Notes: generated from the letters alone by a model not told the origin. A stretch of DNA of 28,294 bases from JAFAGX01 sp035623255 (GCA_035623255.1 DASPTU010000001.1:1-28294); one strand, 5' to 3'; shown: positions 8,105 to 16,360, numbered from the stretch's first letter. Numbers and translations: made by a program.

Positions 8105-8404
8105 ATGTCTGAACCAGGAAATGTGAAGAGAGAGACTCATAGATGTCAAAGGGTGCTTGCTTTCATGAGCAAAGTGACCGCGCTACTGGGTCTGGCGGCT
8201 CTTGGTTTTCTTCTGACGCGGCCAGCGTCGCCAGTTGGTTGGGTCGTGATCCTTGTGGCCGTTATTCAACTTGGCTTGACGTATTCGCCGAGATCTGCGG
8301 CGAGTCGGGCAGCAGTTCCCGTACGCCCGACGGACTGCCAACGTTATCGGTCACAAGTAACGAGATCAGATTGCTGCCAAAGGTTGGCAAGAACGGGGGA
8401 CTGA
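8105..8404 (+). CDS. small hypothetical membrane protein (99 aa)
   Basis: From the ATG at 8105 (GGGAGGA 4 bases upstream) the frame encodes 99 aa with a short polar N-terminus. Two close hydrophobic helices follow at about 20-58 (ALLGLAALGFLLTRPASP, then GWVVILVAVIQLGLTY), then a polar tail rich in Arg and Cys. It ends 5 bases before the metallothionein-like start, so the two are probably one transcript with DUF1269 copy 2. I recognise no family. The tail could be partly out-of-frame residue of a shorter protein. In the third module a different 52-aa hydrophobic protein lies directly downstream of the metallothionein-like gene, so small membrane proteins recur beside this family. Confidence 0.5.
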   Translation: MSEPGNVKRETHRCQRVLAFMSKVTALLGLAALGFLLTRPASPVGWVVILVAVIQLGLTYSPRSAASRAAVPVRPTDCQRYRSQVTRSDCCQRLARTGD

Positions 8405-8409
8405 CAGAT

Positions 8410-8592
8410 ATGGAGCACGCCCCAAATACGGAGAGCAAGCAGAAATGCGCGCGGGAGCAGTGCCAGTGCGAGGTTGGTCCTCCGGAGGAATATTGCAGCG
8501 ACTATTGTTCAGGCGCCGAAGCCGCGGCGCAAGTCGAGCTCTCGTGCTGCTGCGGACACGCTCCCTGTGAAGAAGAAGGAACACACGTTTGA
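8410..8592 (+). CDS. metallothionein-like Cys-rich protein, copy 2
   Basis: This is an intact 60-aa protein with nine Cys: 13, 18, 20, 29, 33, 46, 47, 48 and 53. KCAREQCQC at 12-20, YCSDYCSG at 28-35 and CCCGHAPC at 46-53 parallel the KCACEPCLC, YCSEAC and GCGHTGC blocks of cyanobacterial SmtA (metallothionein PF02069), except that the second SmtA Cys is Arg here. The family sequesters Zn2+, Cd2+ or Cu+ in the cytosol. His50 could be an extra ligand, as in SmtA. Cys spacing is identical to copy 3 (20863-21072), which lacks Cys47. GGGGA lies 9 bases before the ATG. It is placed between a small membrane protein and the M48/HdeD chimera. A small Cys-rich zinc-ribbon adaptor role cannot be excluded. 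Confidence 0.82.
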   Translation: MEHAPNTESKQKCAREQCQCEVGPPEEYCSDYCSGAEAAAQVELSCCCGHAPCEEEGTHV

Positions 8593-8636
8593 TCGACATA
8601 CGCAGCAACGCCGACCGCGTCTCGAGGAACGAAACT

Positions 8637-9593
8637 ATGAATGTGTTTGAGATACGCCGAAGCGCGATCTTGTACGTCCGCACTGCAGTACTGTGTCTCG
8701 CGTCGCTCCTGAATGCAAGCCCATCAACGGTCCAAGCGCAGAATCAGGACGAAGAGCTGCAACTGGGTCAGGAAGTTTTTGACGAACTCAAGGCCAGAGG
8801 CGAGATCGTCGAGTCATCTCCTCTATACGATCAGCTGAAACCGATTGCCGAGGCCATCACACAGTCGGCACAACCGCGATACAACCATCCTTTCAAGTTC
8901 TATCTGGTTCACGACCAGCCCAATGCGTTTGCCACCGCTGGCGCAATCGCCACGACTCTTCTTGTGTTGATTCTATGCGGCTTGTGGCCAGTCAGTTCGA
9001 TGCGACTGATAGGCGGTATTGTTGGCACAAAGTTCGTCATAAGCGGCGTGAGTCGGCTGATGTATTCGCTAGCCACCCATAAAAGCCTTGAAGCTGCCAG
9101 AAAACACGGGTCACTTGCATGGCGCCCGGGCTTAGGATCTGCTCCGTTACGGCTCCAGTATTGGAAGAGTGAAAGGAGAACTGAGTATGTATGGTCCAAT
9201 CGAAGTGATCGTAGGTGTCACCCCGGAGATGATTCACAACTGGGGATGGTTCCTTGCGTTTGGCATCGTTTTGGTGCTGCTGGGCATCGCCGCGGTTGTG
9301 AGGGCCTTCGCAGCCACCGTAGCCTCGATGGTGTTCTTCGGCTGGCTATTGATATTTTCCGGCATCATCGAGTTCGTACACTCCTTTATGGTCGGGAAGT
9401 GGGCAGGTTTCTTCCTGCACCTGCTTGTGGCGCTTTTGTTCGGAATAGTCGGTGCGCTCATGGTGTTCAAGCCGGTCATCAGTGCCGAGGCTGTAACCTT
9501 CGTCATGTCGATATTCTTCATGGTTGGCGGCCTCTATCTACTGTTTGGCTCCATATGGAGTCATGCAGCGGGTTGGGGATGGGGAGCTGCTAA
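8637..9593 (+). pseudogene. M48 peptidase N-terminus fused in frame to an HdeD C-terminus
   Basis: Residues 1 to about 100 match the start of the intact M48 protein at 19128-19967: a signal peptide, then ESSPLYDQLKPIAEAITQ, YNHPFKFYLVHDQPNAFATA. At about 8937-8945, just before the expected GGNVYVVD and far before HEXXH, the sequence switches without losing frame to an HdeD-type C-terminus (GAIATTLLVLILCGLWPVSS, then two helices), comparable to GAISTILGVLLLTQWPVSG in the HdeD at 9187. A deletion therefore joined an M48 gene to a following hdeD gene. The protein cannot be a protease because the zinc site is missing. After about 9110 the frame loses similarity and overlaps the next gene out of frame. 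The secreted, two-helix product may be stable or just debris. Confidence 0.8.
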
Positions 9594-9741
9594 CGGAGCG
9601 ATCTCGACCATCCTGGGAGTCTTGCTCTTGACGCAATGGCCAGTCTCAGGGCTCTGGGTCGTAGGTCTTTTCGTGGGAATCGATCTGATCTTCTACGGTT
9701 CGGCTTGGATCGCCATGGCGCTGAAGCTGCACAAGATGTGA
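9187..9741 (+). CDS. hdeD: HdeD family acid/membrane-stress protein, intact
   Basis: This 184-aa protein has six hydrophobic helices of the DUF308/HdeD family (PF03729). WGWFLAFGIVLVLLGIAAV opens helix one, FFGWLLIFSGIIEFVHSF lies in the middle, and LTQWPVSGLWVVGLFVGIDL closes the last pair. In E. coli HdeD is an inner-membrane protein needed for acid resistance at high cell density, and homologues sit in transmissible stress-tolerance islands. AAAGGAG at 9172-9178 lies 8 bases before the ATG, so the in-frame GTG at 9169 is not preferred. It overlaps the dying tail of the upstream chimera and is followed after 28 bases by a rhomboid gene. It is the only undamaged HdeD of the three traces in the window. 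Confidence 0.92.
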   Translation: MYGPIEVIVGVTPEMIHNWGWFLAFGIVLVLLGIAAVVRAFAATVASMVFFGWLLIFSGIIEFVHSFMVGKWAGFFLHLLVALLFGIVGALMVFKPVISAEAVTFVMSIFFMVGGLYLLFGSIWSHAAGWGWGAANGAISTILGVLLLTQWPVSGLWVVGLFVGIDLIFYGSAWIAMALKLHKM

Positions 9742-9769
9742 GCGAGCGCGGGAGGGAGGAACGGCCGCC

Positions 9770-10246
9770 ATGCCAGCCGAAGTGAATGCCCGAGTTCCGA
9801 TAAGCAGCAGCGACGATGTTTTCCTCTGGGCATTCGGTCCCGAAATCGAGGATGCTATGGGGCCACTGCCTTACTTAGTGTTTTATCTGCTCAGTGGCGT
9901 GGTAGCTTTTCTGGCGCAGGTTGCCGCGATACTTCATGCCACGGTTCCGAATCTGGGCGCCAGCGGCGCTATTGCAGGCGTGATGGGTGCTTTCTTGATC
10001 ACATACCCGAGTGATGAGATACGGACACTGGTCCTGTTTGGGATCTTCTTCCGCATTACTTTCATCCCCGCGGCACTCTTGATTGGAGTCTGGTTCATAA
10101 TTCAGCTCTTTAATCAGGTCGGCTCCGTGGCCGACGTGCAAGGGGGGGGCGTCGCTTACGTCGCTCATGTGGGCGGCTGCATCTTTGGAGCGATCACGGC
10201 TCGCCCCTTTGAGCGTTCTTTGCGCGGCAACGAATGGGGAGCCTAG
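9770..10246 (+). CDS. rhomboid family intramembrane serine protease, N-terminally truncated
   Basis: Rhomboids cleave transmembrane substrates with a Ser-His dyad. The nucleophile lies in GASGAIAG (Ser65) and the partner His133 in VAYVAHVGG, both intact. FLWAFGPEIEDAMGP at 18-32 matches the region after the second helix of bacterial rhomboids such as those with NMLFLWVFG, but the first helix, the L1 loop and the HxGxxHLLGN part are missing. At 158 aa it is 60-100 residues short. The first 15 residues (MPAEVNARVPISSSD) look unrelated to the family. GGGAGGGAGG upstream gives a strong ribosome-binding site. It ends 2 bases before the mgtA start, so the two are coupled. With part of the fold gone, activity is doubtful; a dominant-negative or vestigial role is possible. 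Confidence 0.8.
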   Translation: MPAEVNARVPISSSDDVFLWAFGPEIEDAMGPLPYLVFYLLSGVVAFLAQVAAILHATVPNLGASGAIAGVMGAFLITYPSDEIRTLVLFGIFFRITFIPAALLIGVWFIIQLFNQVGSVADVQGGGVAYVAHVGGCIFGAITARPFERSLRGNEWGA

Positions 10247-10248
10247 CC

Positions 10249-12774
10249 ATGTCGCCTAATGCTAATGAAGAGCTCGTCGGCAGCGTTGGCTTGACAGCCC
10301 AGGAAGCTGGAGCACGCTTAAGCCGGTTCGGGCCGAACGAGCCAGCACAAGCGCAACATCGTTCTTTTCCTTCTGACCTCTGGCATGCGCTTACGAATCC
10401 TCTCGTCGTGATTCTGGTGATTGCCGCGACGGTTTCGGCATTCTTAGGCGAGGGAACAGATGCCGCAATTATCGCCACCATTGTTCTGTTGAGCATCACG
10501 ATTGACTTAGTTCAGGCTTACCGTTCCCAAAGTGCAGTCGAAAAACTGCGAGCACAGGTTGCCCCTACGGCAACTGTCCTGCGCGATGGGGAGTGGAAAG
10601 AACTCCCTCGGCGTGAGGTAGTGCCCGGAGACGTAGTTCGCCTTTCTGCCGGGGACCTCATTCCTGCAGACGCGCGTCTGTTGAAAGCTCGCGATCTTTA
10701 TGTTCTGCAGGGCGCTCTGACGGGAGAATCTCTCCCCGCTGATAAGGAAGCTACGGCAGAGCCCGCCTCGACCAAAGCTGACGCGCGCAACATGATTTTC
10801 CTGGGTACGTCGGTCGTTAGCGGAACGGCTACCGCGGAAGTCGTAGCGACGGGGTCTCGGACCGCGTTTGGCGACATTGCGGAGCGCCTGGGAGCTCATC
10901 CGGAACAGACTGCTTTCGATCAGGGTCTGCGAAAATTCAGCCTGCTCCTTGCGCGGACGGTTGTTTTTCTAGTGCTTTTCCTCATGGTGGTCAGCATCGC
11001 ACGCCACCGCGATCCTCTGCAGTCGCTACTGTTTGCAGTCGCATTGGCCGTGGGTTTGACGCCCGAGGGCCTGCCCATGATCACGTCTGTGACGCTTTCC
11101 AAAGGCGCCATCGCGATGGCACACAAAAAGGTCATCGTTAAGCATCTTTCTGCCATCGAGAATCTCGGCAGCGTGGACGTGCTTTGCAGCGACAAAACGG
11201 GCACGCTTACCGCAGGAACCATGTCGCTGGATCGGTCACTCGATCCTTTTGGAAATCCTTGTCGGCTCCCGTTGGAACTTGCTTACATTAACAGCCAGTT
11301 CGAAACCGGCATCCGAAGCCCTCTCGATGACGTCATTCTCCATCAGCCTTCCCCAAAATCAGACGACTACACCAAGTGCGATGAGATTCCTTTCGATTTC
11401 GAGCGGAGGCGGCTTTCAGTTGTGGTTCAGCGGTCGTCACAGAGACTCCTCATTACTAAAGGAGCGCCGGAAGGAATCTTCCCGCTCCTTTCCGGGTATG
11501 AGCTCGAAGGAAAGAGATTACCCATCAACGAAGATGCCAGCAAGCGTATGCAAAAGGTGAGCACTGAGCTGAATAATCAGGGCTTCCGTTCATTGGCAGT
11601 GGCCTATGCAGAAGTTCCCGCACAGGCAGATTATTCGGTCAAGGACGAGCGCAATCTGGTGCTCGCCGGCTTCTTGAGCTTTGCCGATCAACCTCTCCCT
11701 GATGCCGCCCAAACTTTAGCTTCCCTAAAAGACGATGGCGTCGAGATGAAGGTCATTTCCGGAGACAACGATCGCGTCACCGCCCACGTCTGTACTGAGG
11801 TGGGACTTAATTCGGGACGAGTTATAACCGGCGACGACCTGGACCGAATGACGGACCCAGCCCTGGGTGTCGTCACCGGGGAGACACGCGTGTTCGCACG
11901 CATTTCTCCTGCTCAGAAGAACCGGATTCTCCTGGCCCTCAAACACAATGGTCACGCCGTGGGGTTTATGGGGGATGGCATCAATGATGCGCCATCGCTG
12001 CACGCGGCCGATGTCGGCATTTCCGTCTCAAGTGCAGTGGATGTGGCGCGCGACGCGGCCGACGTAGTTCTTGTTCAACCCGGCCTGAAAGTCCTACATG
12101 ATGGCATCGTTGAGGGACGAAAGGCGTTCGGGAACGTCATGAAGTACTTGCTGATGGGCACGAGCTCAAACTTCGGCAACATGTTCAGCATGGCGGGAGC
12201 TTCTCTTTTTCTCCCCTTTCTGCCGATGCTCCCGATGCAGATCCTCTTAAATAATCTTCTGTATGACTTATCCCAACTCACAATTCCAACCGACAATGTA
12301 GACGAGACTTTTCTGCGGAAGCCCCAGCACTGGGATATTAGTTTGATCCGCAACTTCATGGTGTACATCGGCCCCATTAGTTCCATCTTCGACTTTCTTA
12401 CCTTCTACGTGCTCCTGCGTATCTTTCATGCGACCGAAGTGCAGTTCCATACGGGTTGGTTTGTGGAATCGCTGGCAACGCAGACGCTCGTGTTATTCGT
12501 CATCCGTACCGCGAAGAATCCTCTCCGCAGCCGCCCTAGCAAGCCCTTGATTGCGACTTGTCTTGCCACTGTGGCAGTGGGGATTCTCTTGCCCTTTAGC
12601 CCGTTTGCAGGCGCGCTGGGATTCACCGCGATGCCGGCAGGTTTCTTTGTGTTTCTTGCGGTCGCGACGGGCGTTTATCTCGTGCTTGTGGAGTTTGCGA
12701 AACGTTGGCTCCTGCGCCGAGCCGCGAAAGCAAACGCAGTTATTTATCAAACAGCGCTGGCCGCTGCGGCGTAG
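10249..12774 (+). CDS. mgtA: MgtA-type magnesium-translocating P-type ATPase
   Basis: This 841-aa P3B ATPase would import Mg2+ using ATP. TGES is at 158-161 (actuator), PEGLP at 272-276 (helix 4), DKTGT with the phosphorylated Asp315 at 315-319, EIPFDFERRRLSVVV in the nucleotide domain and GDGIND at 575-580. NSQFETGIRSPLDD and the C-terminal SSNFGNMFSM, FLPFLPMLPMQ and GPISSIFDFLTFY follow E. coli MgtA closely over the full length. MgtA has PEMLP in helix 4, whereas this protein has the PEGLP of Ca2+/Na+ pumps, so ion choice could differ. GGGGAG lies 7 bases before the ATG at 10249, preferred over ATG 10234 inside the previous gene. No Mg2+-sensing leader can exist because the preceding gene ends 2 bases away. 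Confidence 0.92.
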   Translation: MSPNANEELVGSVGLTAQEAGARLSRFGPNEPAQAQHRSFPSDLWHALTNPLVVILVIAATVSAFLGEGTDAAIIATIVLLSITIDLVQAYRSQSAVEKLRAQVAPTATVLRDGEWKELPRREVVPGDVVRLSAGDLIPADARLLKARDLYVLQGALTGESLPADKEATAEPASTKADARNMIFLGTSVVSGTATAEVVATGSRTAFGDIAERLGAHPEQTAFDQGLRKFSLLLARTVVFLVLFLMVVSIARHRDPLQSLLFAVALAVGLTPEGLPMITSVTLSKGAIAMAHKKVIVKHLSAIENLGSVDVLCSDKTGTLTAGTMSLDRSLDPFGNPCRLPLELAYINSQFETGIRSPLDDVILHQPSPKSDDYTKCDEIPFDFERRRLSVVVQRSSQRLLITKGAPEGIFPLLSGYELEGKRLPINEDASKRMQKVSTELNNQGFRSLAVAYAEVPAQADYSVKDERNLVLAGFLSFADQPLPDAAQTLASLKDDGVEMKVISGDNDRVTAHVCTEVGLNSGRVITGDDLDRMTDPALGVVTGETRVFARISPAQKNRILLALKHNGHAVGFMGDGINDAPSLHAADVGISVSSAVDVARDAADVVLVQPGLKVLHDGIVEGRKAFGNVMKYLLMGTSSNFGNMFSMAGASLFLPFLPMLPMQILLNNLLYDLSQLTIPTDNVDETFLRKPQHWDISLIRNFMVYIGPISSIFDFLTFYVLLRIFHATEVQFHTGWFVESLATQTLVLFVIRTAKNPLRSRPSKPLIATCLATVAVGILLPFSPFAGALGFTAMPAGFFVFLAVATGVYLVLVEFAKRWLLRRAAKANAVIYQTALAAAA

Positions 12775-12793
12775 CGTCGCCGAGGAAAAGCGT

Positions 12794-13558
12794 ATGCGAT
12801 GGGCAATCGCGAAGTGCTCGATGCTTGTCGGCGCCAAATCCGATACGCTGTCGAAATGGCTTCACCGCCTGGGAGGGCCAGGGCTACTGCTTCTTGGCAT
12901 CGCCGACAACCTACCCGTTGGATGCCCGGCGGGAAGCGTAGACATTTTTCTCATCGTACTTTCGGCACACCAGCACCAGTGGTGGGCCTATTACGCCTTG
13001 ATGGCTACGCTGGGCGAGGTGCTTGGCGGCAATGTTACGTATCAGCTGTCCGCAAAAGGCGGCCAGCAGACGTTGGAAAAGAAAATACGAAAAGAGCGTG
13101 CAGAAAAACTCTGCAAGGCGTTCGACAAACGCGGATTCATGACGATACTTGGAAGTGCCATACTGCCGCCGCCATTTCCATTCACCCCGGTGCTGATGGC
13201 TGCCGGCGTCATGCAATATCCGCGCAAAAAGTTTGTCTCAGCGCTGACAGCGGGGCGCGCTATTCGTTTTTTCGTCGCGGCGTTTCTCGCCCGCGCCTAT
13301 GGCCAGCGAATAATCAACTTCTTCTCGCGCTACTACCACCCGGTCATGTATGTGCTGATTGCGTTGGCAATAACGGCCGGCATCGGCGCGGCAATCTACT
13401 TCAAATGGTATCGACCCAAGGCACAGCAGGAAGAACGCGAACGGGGCGAGCAGGTACAAGAATTTCCAGTTCCTGGCCGACACGCGAGAGGTAGAGACAA
13501 TGCTTTTCACACACAGCCTAAAGGAGCGCCGTACCAGCGAGGCAACAGAAGAACCTGA
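12794..13558 (+). CDS. VTT-domain (DedA/YqaA-like) membrane protein
   Basis: This 254-aa inner-membrane protein has the VTT/SNARE-associated domain (PF09335). DedA-type proteins act as lipid flippases or keep the proton gradient, and loss makes cells sensitive to envelope stress. GLLLLGIADNLPVGCPAG is at 30-47, a Gly-rich GEVLGGNVTYQLSAKGG at 74-90, an amphipathic half-helix with LPPPFPFTPVLMAAG at 124-138, and the family hallmark GRAIRFF at 154-160. Two further helices end near 205 and a charged tail of about 45 residues follows. GAGGA lies 7 bases before the ATG at 12794. The longer open frame to 12551 is antisense-like overlap with mgtA and is not used. It probably shares the transcript of mgtA, 19 bases upstream. 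Confidence 0.85.
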   Translation: MRWAIAKCSMLVGAKSDTLSKWLHRLGGPGLLLLGIADNLPVGCPAGSVDIFLIVLSAHQHQWWAYYALMATLGEVLGGNVTYQLSAKGGQQTLEKKIRKERAEKLCKAFDKRGFMTILGSAILPPPFPFTPVLMAAGVMQYPRKKFVSALTAGRAIRFFVAAFLARAYGQRIINFFSRYYHPVMYVLIALAITAGIGAAIYFKWYRPKAQQEERERGEQVQEFPVPGRHARGRDNAFHTQPKGAPYQRGNRRT

Positions 13559-13570
13559 AGCGGGGTTGCT

Positions 13571-14158
13571 ATGTTCAAGCGTATGTCCCGCGAATTGGAG
13601 AACCGGCTTGTCCAAGGTGGGGCGCTCGGCGGTTTGCCTCATGAAGTGATTGTTCGTCAGGGGAACGTCTGGGACGAGTTGGACAAAATCATCGACCAGG
13701 ACAGATCGAACTGGTCGTCATCGGTACGCACGCTCGACGAGGGATGAGCAAGCTGCTGCTCGGCTCAGTGGCAGAGCACATCTTTCGTCACGCCGGCTGC
13801 CTTGTATTGACCGTTGGTCCCGGCTCCCTTCAGGATTCTCCAGTGGGGAGCGGCCGTGCAATTCACCACTGCCAGCGATGTCATGCAGATGCAGGAAAAA
13901 GGTCGGGCTAACAGTCTTCGTCGGCTTAAGGAATTGGTATCTCAGAATGCCAAGCTAGCAGTAGCACCTGAATTTGTGGTCGAGTTCGGAACGCCGGCTG
14001 AGAAAATTCTGCAGGTAGCCAAGACGCTCAAGTCCGACGCAATCATTCTGGGACTGCATCGGAAAACCCGCATCGGCGCAGCTTCGCACATGCCTTGGGC
14101 CACTGCCTATGAGGCCGCGTGCGATGCATGGTGCTCCGTCCTCACAGTGCGGAATTGA
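13571..14158 (+). pseudogene. universal stress protein remnant, frameshifted and internally deleted
   Basis: Three pieces of a tandem-domain Usp (PF00582) lie in order but in different frames. The first encodes LPHEVIVRQGNVWDELDKII. A single missing base near 13706 moves the frame to IELVVIGTHARRGMSKLLLG and HAGCLVLTVGP, which is the ATP-binding end of domain one. Near 13855 an internal deletion and frame change remove the first half of domain two. Its end then reads ASDVMQMQEK, EFVVEFGTPAEKILQVA and AIILGLHRKTRIGAAS up to CSVLTVRN at 14158. The N-terminal half of domain one is also gone. No product of normal length is possible. It is followed by a long stretch without a gene. The intact Usp gene at 15431 is a separate paralogue of a different subgroup. 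Confidence 0.78.
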
Positions 14159-14846
14159 AAGCGCATCGATTCTATGTGGCTGCCAAATTGTGGGGGGCCG
14201 TTAAAGGTTTCGAATTCGTTTAAGAGAGGATCACGAGTGCCAAAACGCAGCTCAAGAAAGATCGCCTATTGGTAGCATCTGGTTCCTATCGAAACCAAGG
14301 AACTCTTGCTCTTGGCTGCTCCTGTCTCTGGCCCCGGGGGCCCCTCGCCCATGGCGAAATATCTAAGTTTTGGGCCGTTGCGCCTGCTGTTGGCGGCCAC
14401 AACCGGTGTTCAGGCCGGTGTTCTCTAGACGACGCTGCCAGGGCCTTGACCGCGGGCAAATCGTACGGAATCTACGACGTCATCCTCACGAACGAGCAAC
14501 TCCGTCCCTTGGGATTGCTTGCCTGAGATCAGCACACAAATCAAAAGGTATTTACGACGGTTCATCCCGTCGCGCCCGTGTGCCTGGCATGCCCGTGCTA
14601 CGAGGGCAATCGGCAGCGACTTGCTCTTCTTTTTTTCGTCATAGTGGCGAAATGCAGTCTGGACTCGCCTTGTCCAGGAAATACTCTACCCCAGTGAAGC
14701 TGGGAACCCTAAGATTTCGCATAGTTTCCGCCACCTTCAGGCTACCGCCTTTGGCAGGCGGCCTGCTTTCGATGAGGTGGACGACGTTGAATCCGTCCGA
14801 GTTCTGGTTTCGCGATGAACCTCACCGCCAGAAAGTCCGGATTCGA
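14159..14846 (+). other. 688-base stretch of decayed or non-coding sequence
   Basis: Nothing here can be called as a gene. At 14351 an ATG begins a short signal-peptide-like frame (MAKYLSFGPLRLLLAATTG) that stops after 26 codons, and one frame away LDDAARALTAGKSYGIYD continues to 14526, so a small secreted protein broken by one base is possible. At 14237 a GTG after GAGAGGA opens only 12 codons. A GC-rich inverted repeat (GGCCCCGGGGGCCCC) lies at about 14332-14347. From 14530 to 14846 I see no coding pattern on either strand and no terminator with a T run. The sequence looks like erosion between the Usp remnant and the DUF4136 pseudogene. Confidence 0.4.
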
Positions 14847-15434
14847 ATGAGACTGTCTCATATGGCTCTCTCCACGCTGATGGTGCTCGCGGCCGGTGGG
14901 GCATTCGCCCAGAAGGTGCACGTCCAGTTCGAAAAAGCGTTGATTTCTCGAGATTCAAGACCTACGCGTGGCTTGAGAGCCAGCATCCGGTCGACGCGCT
15001 CTGGGCCCAACGGGTCGTGGCGGCAATTGACAGGCAGCTAACCGAAAAGGGCTCAAGAAAGTAGACGGAAGTACGAATCCGGATCCCGAGGTTGTGTACA
15101 ACTCTGGCATCAAGGAATGAACCATCGTCGAGGGTTTCGACTAACTACGGATATGTCTACGCTGAATTCCTATATAGCAAGATATATGGCCCACCGCTTT
15201 GGTTATGGCCGAGAGGGCCTGGTTCTTGGGTGAGCGAAGTTGAAAAGGATGGAAGTCTGGTCGTCGATTTGGTTGATGTGTCAAGGAAAGATATGGTCTG
15301 GCGCGGCATAGCCACGGGTACGCTTACCGACACGACGAACAAGAATGAGACGGAAACCGAACAACGCGATCGAGAAAATGTTCAAGAAGTATCCACCGAA
15401 AAAGTCACACAGATGCAAGTGGGGACTGATATGA
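14847..15434 (+). pseudogene. DUF4136 envelope protein, multiply frameshifted
   Basis: DUF4136 (PF13590) proteins are small secreted or lipid-anchored envelope proteins of unknown function. A signal peptide (LSTLMVLAAGGAFA) and KVHVQFEK open the gene. One missing G near 14935 moves the frame to DFSRFKTYAWLESQHPVDA and VVAAIDRQLTEKG. A second missing G near 15049 moves it to LKKVDGSTNPDPEVVYNSG, which hits an in-frame TGA and then a TAA. An insertion near 15143 moves it to VSEVEKDGSLVVDLVDVS and WRGIATGTL. A further shift near 15355 gives AIEKMFKKYPPKK. At least four disruptions in under 600 bases make this a clear pseudogene. The end overlaps the Usp start at 15431. Confidence 0.85.
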
Positions 15435-16306
15435 AAGTCTTAGTGGCAGTCGATTCCTCTGGTGCGTCACAGTATGTAATCGCTGAAGCAGTATCCCATC
15501 CATGGCCGTCCGGAACCACGTTCTGCGTACAGAGCGTTGTGGACATGTGGGAGTGGATTGGATCGCCCGAGCTCGTGGAAGATGCAAAGCGTGAGGCGAG
15601 AACGCTCGTGACGGCCGCCACGTCCGAACTCAGCCGGTCCGGTCATGAAGTGGTTTCGGAAATTCAAGCGGGCGTGGCCAAGAAAGCCATTGCCGAGTAT
15701 GCCAAGGAATGGGGAGCAGATCTCATCATGGTCGGTTCTCACCGATCGAGTGCCGTAAGCCGCTTTCTCCTCGGCAGCGTGGCACATGCCGTTCTCCGTG
15801 CTGCGGCCTGTTCGGTTGAGATCGTACGACCTAGTCCGCGAGGTGTCCCCGCTTTTTCCCGTGGAATGAAGATCCTGCTTGGCACGGACGGCTCCAACTG
15901 CTCGGAAAAAGCTACGCGAGCAGTTGCAAATCTCCCATGGCCAACGGAGACCTTGGTTAGAGTGATCAGCGTCCGAGAACCTATCGTTCCTGCTGGTGGA
16001 ATGGCCATGGCTTTTGACCCGGTTCTCCTGGATGAAGTTCTGGAGCGTGAACGGCGCCGTGCCGAGGATGCGCTTAGAAGTGCCCGCCAGATATTAAGCT
16101 CTGCAGGGTTGAAGCTTTGCGATTCGTCCGAAACGTTGTTCGGTGACCCTCGCAACATCTTGTTAGATGAGGCAAAGTCATCGAGTGCCGATTTGGTGGT
16201 GGTTGGTTCACATGGCGTACATGGTCTTGATCGCGTGCTTCTGGGGAGCGTGTCTGAGGCGGTGGCCATGTACGCTCACTGCTCCGTAGAGGTCATTCGC
16301 AGTTAG
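15431..16306 (+). CDS. tandem-domain universal stress protein (UspA family)
   Basis: This 291-aa cytosolic protein has two Usp domains (PF00582). Domain one covers about 1-135 (MKVLVAVDSSGASQ opening, VGSHRSSAVSRFLLGS at 101-116) and domain two about 145-291 (MKILLGTDGSNCSEKA opening, VGSHGVHGLDRVLLGS at 258-273). The ATP-binding signature G-2x-G-9x-G-S is complete in domain two. In domain one the second Gly is Arg105, so only one site may bind ATP. Usp proteins support survival under starvation, oxidative and membrane stress. The ATG at 15431 has GTGGGGA about 5 bases upstream and agrees with the domain start, so the longer open frame from 15092 is DUF4136 remnant. It lies amid pseudogenes yet is undamaged. 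Confidence 0.92.
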   Translation: MKVLVAVDSSGASQYVIAEAVSHPWPSGTTFCVQSVVDMWEWIGSPELVEDAKREARTLVTAATSELSRSGHEVVSEIQAGVAKKAIAEYAKEWGADLIMVGSHRSSAVSRFLLGSVAHAVLRAAACSVEIVRPSPRGVPAFSRGMKILLGTDGSNCSEKATRAVANLPWPTETLVRVISVREPIVPAGGMAMAFDPVLLDEVLERERRRAEDALRSARQILSSAGLKLCDSSETLFGDPRNILLDEAKSSSADLVVVGSHGVHGLDRVLLGSVSEAVAMYAHCSVEVIRS

Positions 16307-16360
16307 CCCGGGGGCATGGTCGTGATAAGAAAATTCATCACTTTGGGAGGTAAGAAACAA

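Noticed and set aside
12551..12793. N-terminal extension of the VTT-domain frame into mgtA
   Set aside because: It overlaps the conserved end of mgtA out of frame. The ATG at 12794 has its own GAGGA and begins just before the conserved domain.
14370..15041. 223-aa open frame
   Set aside because: It is mostly low-content sequence that happens to join the DUF4136 signal peptide. The DUF4136 gene starts at 14847.
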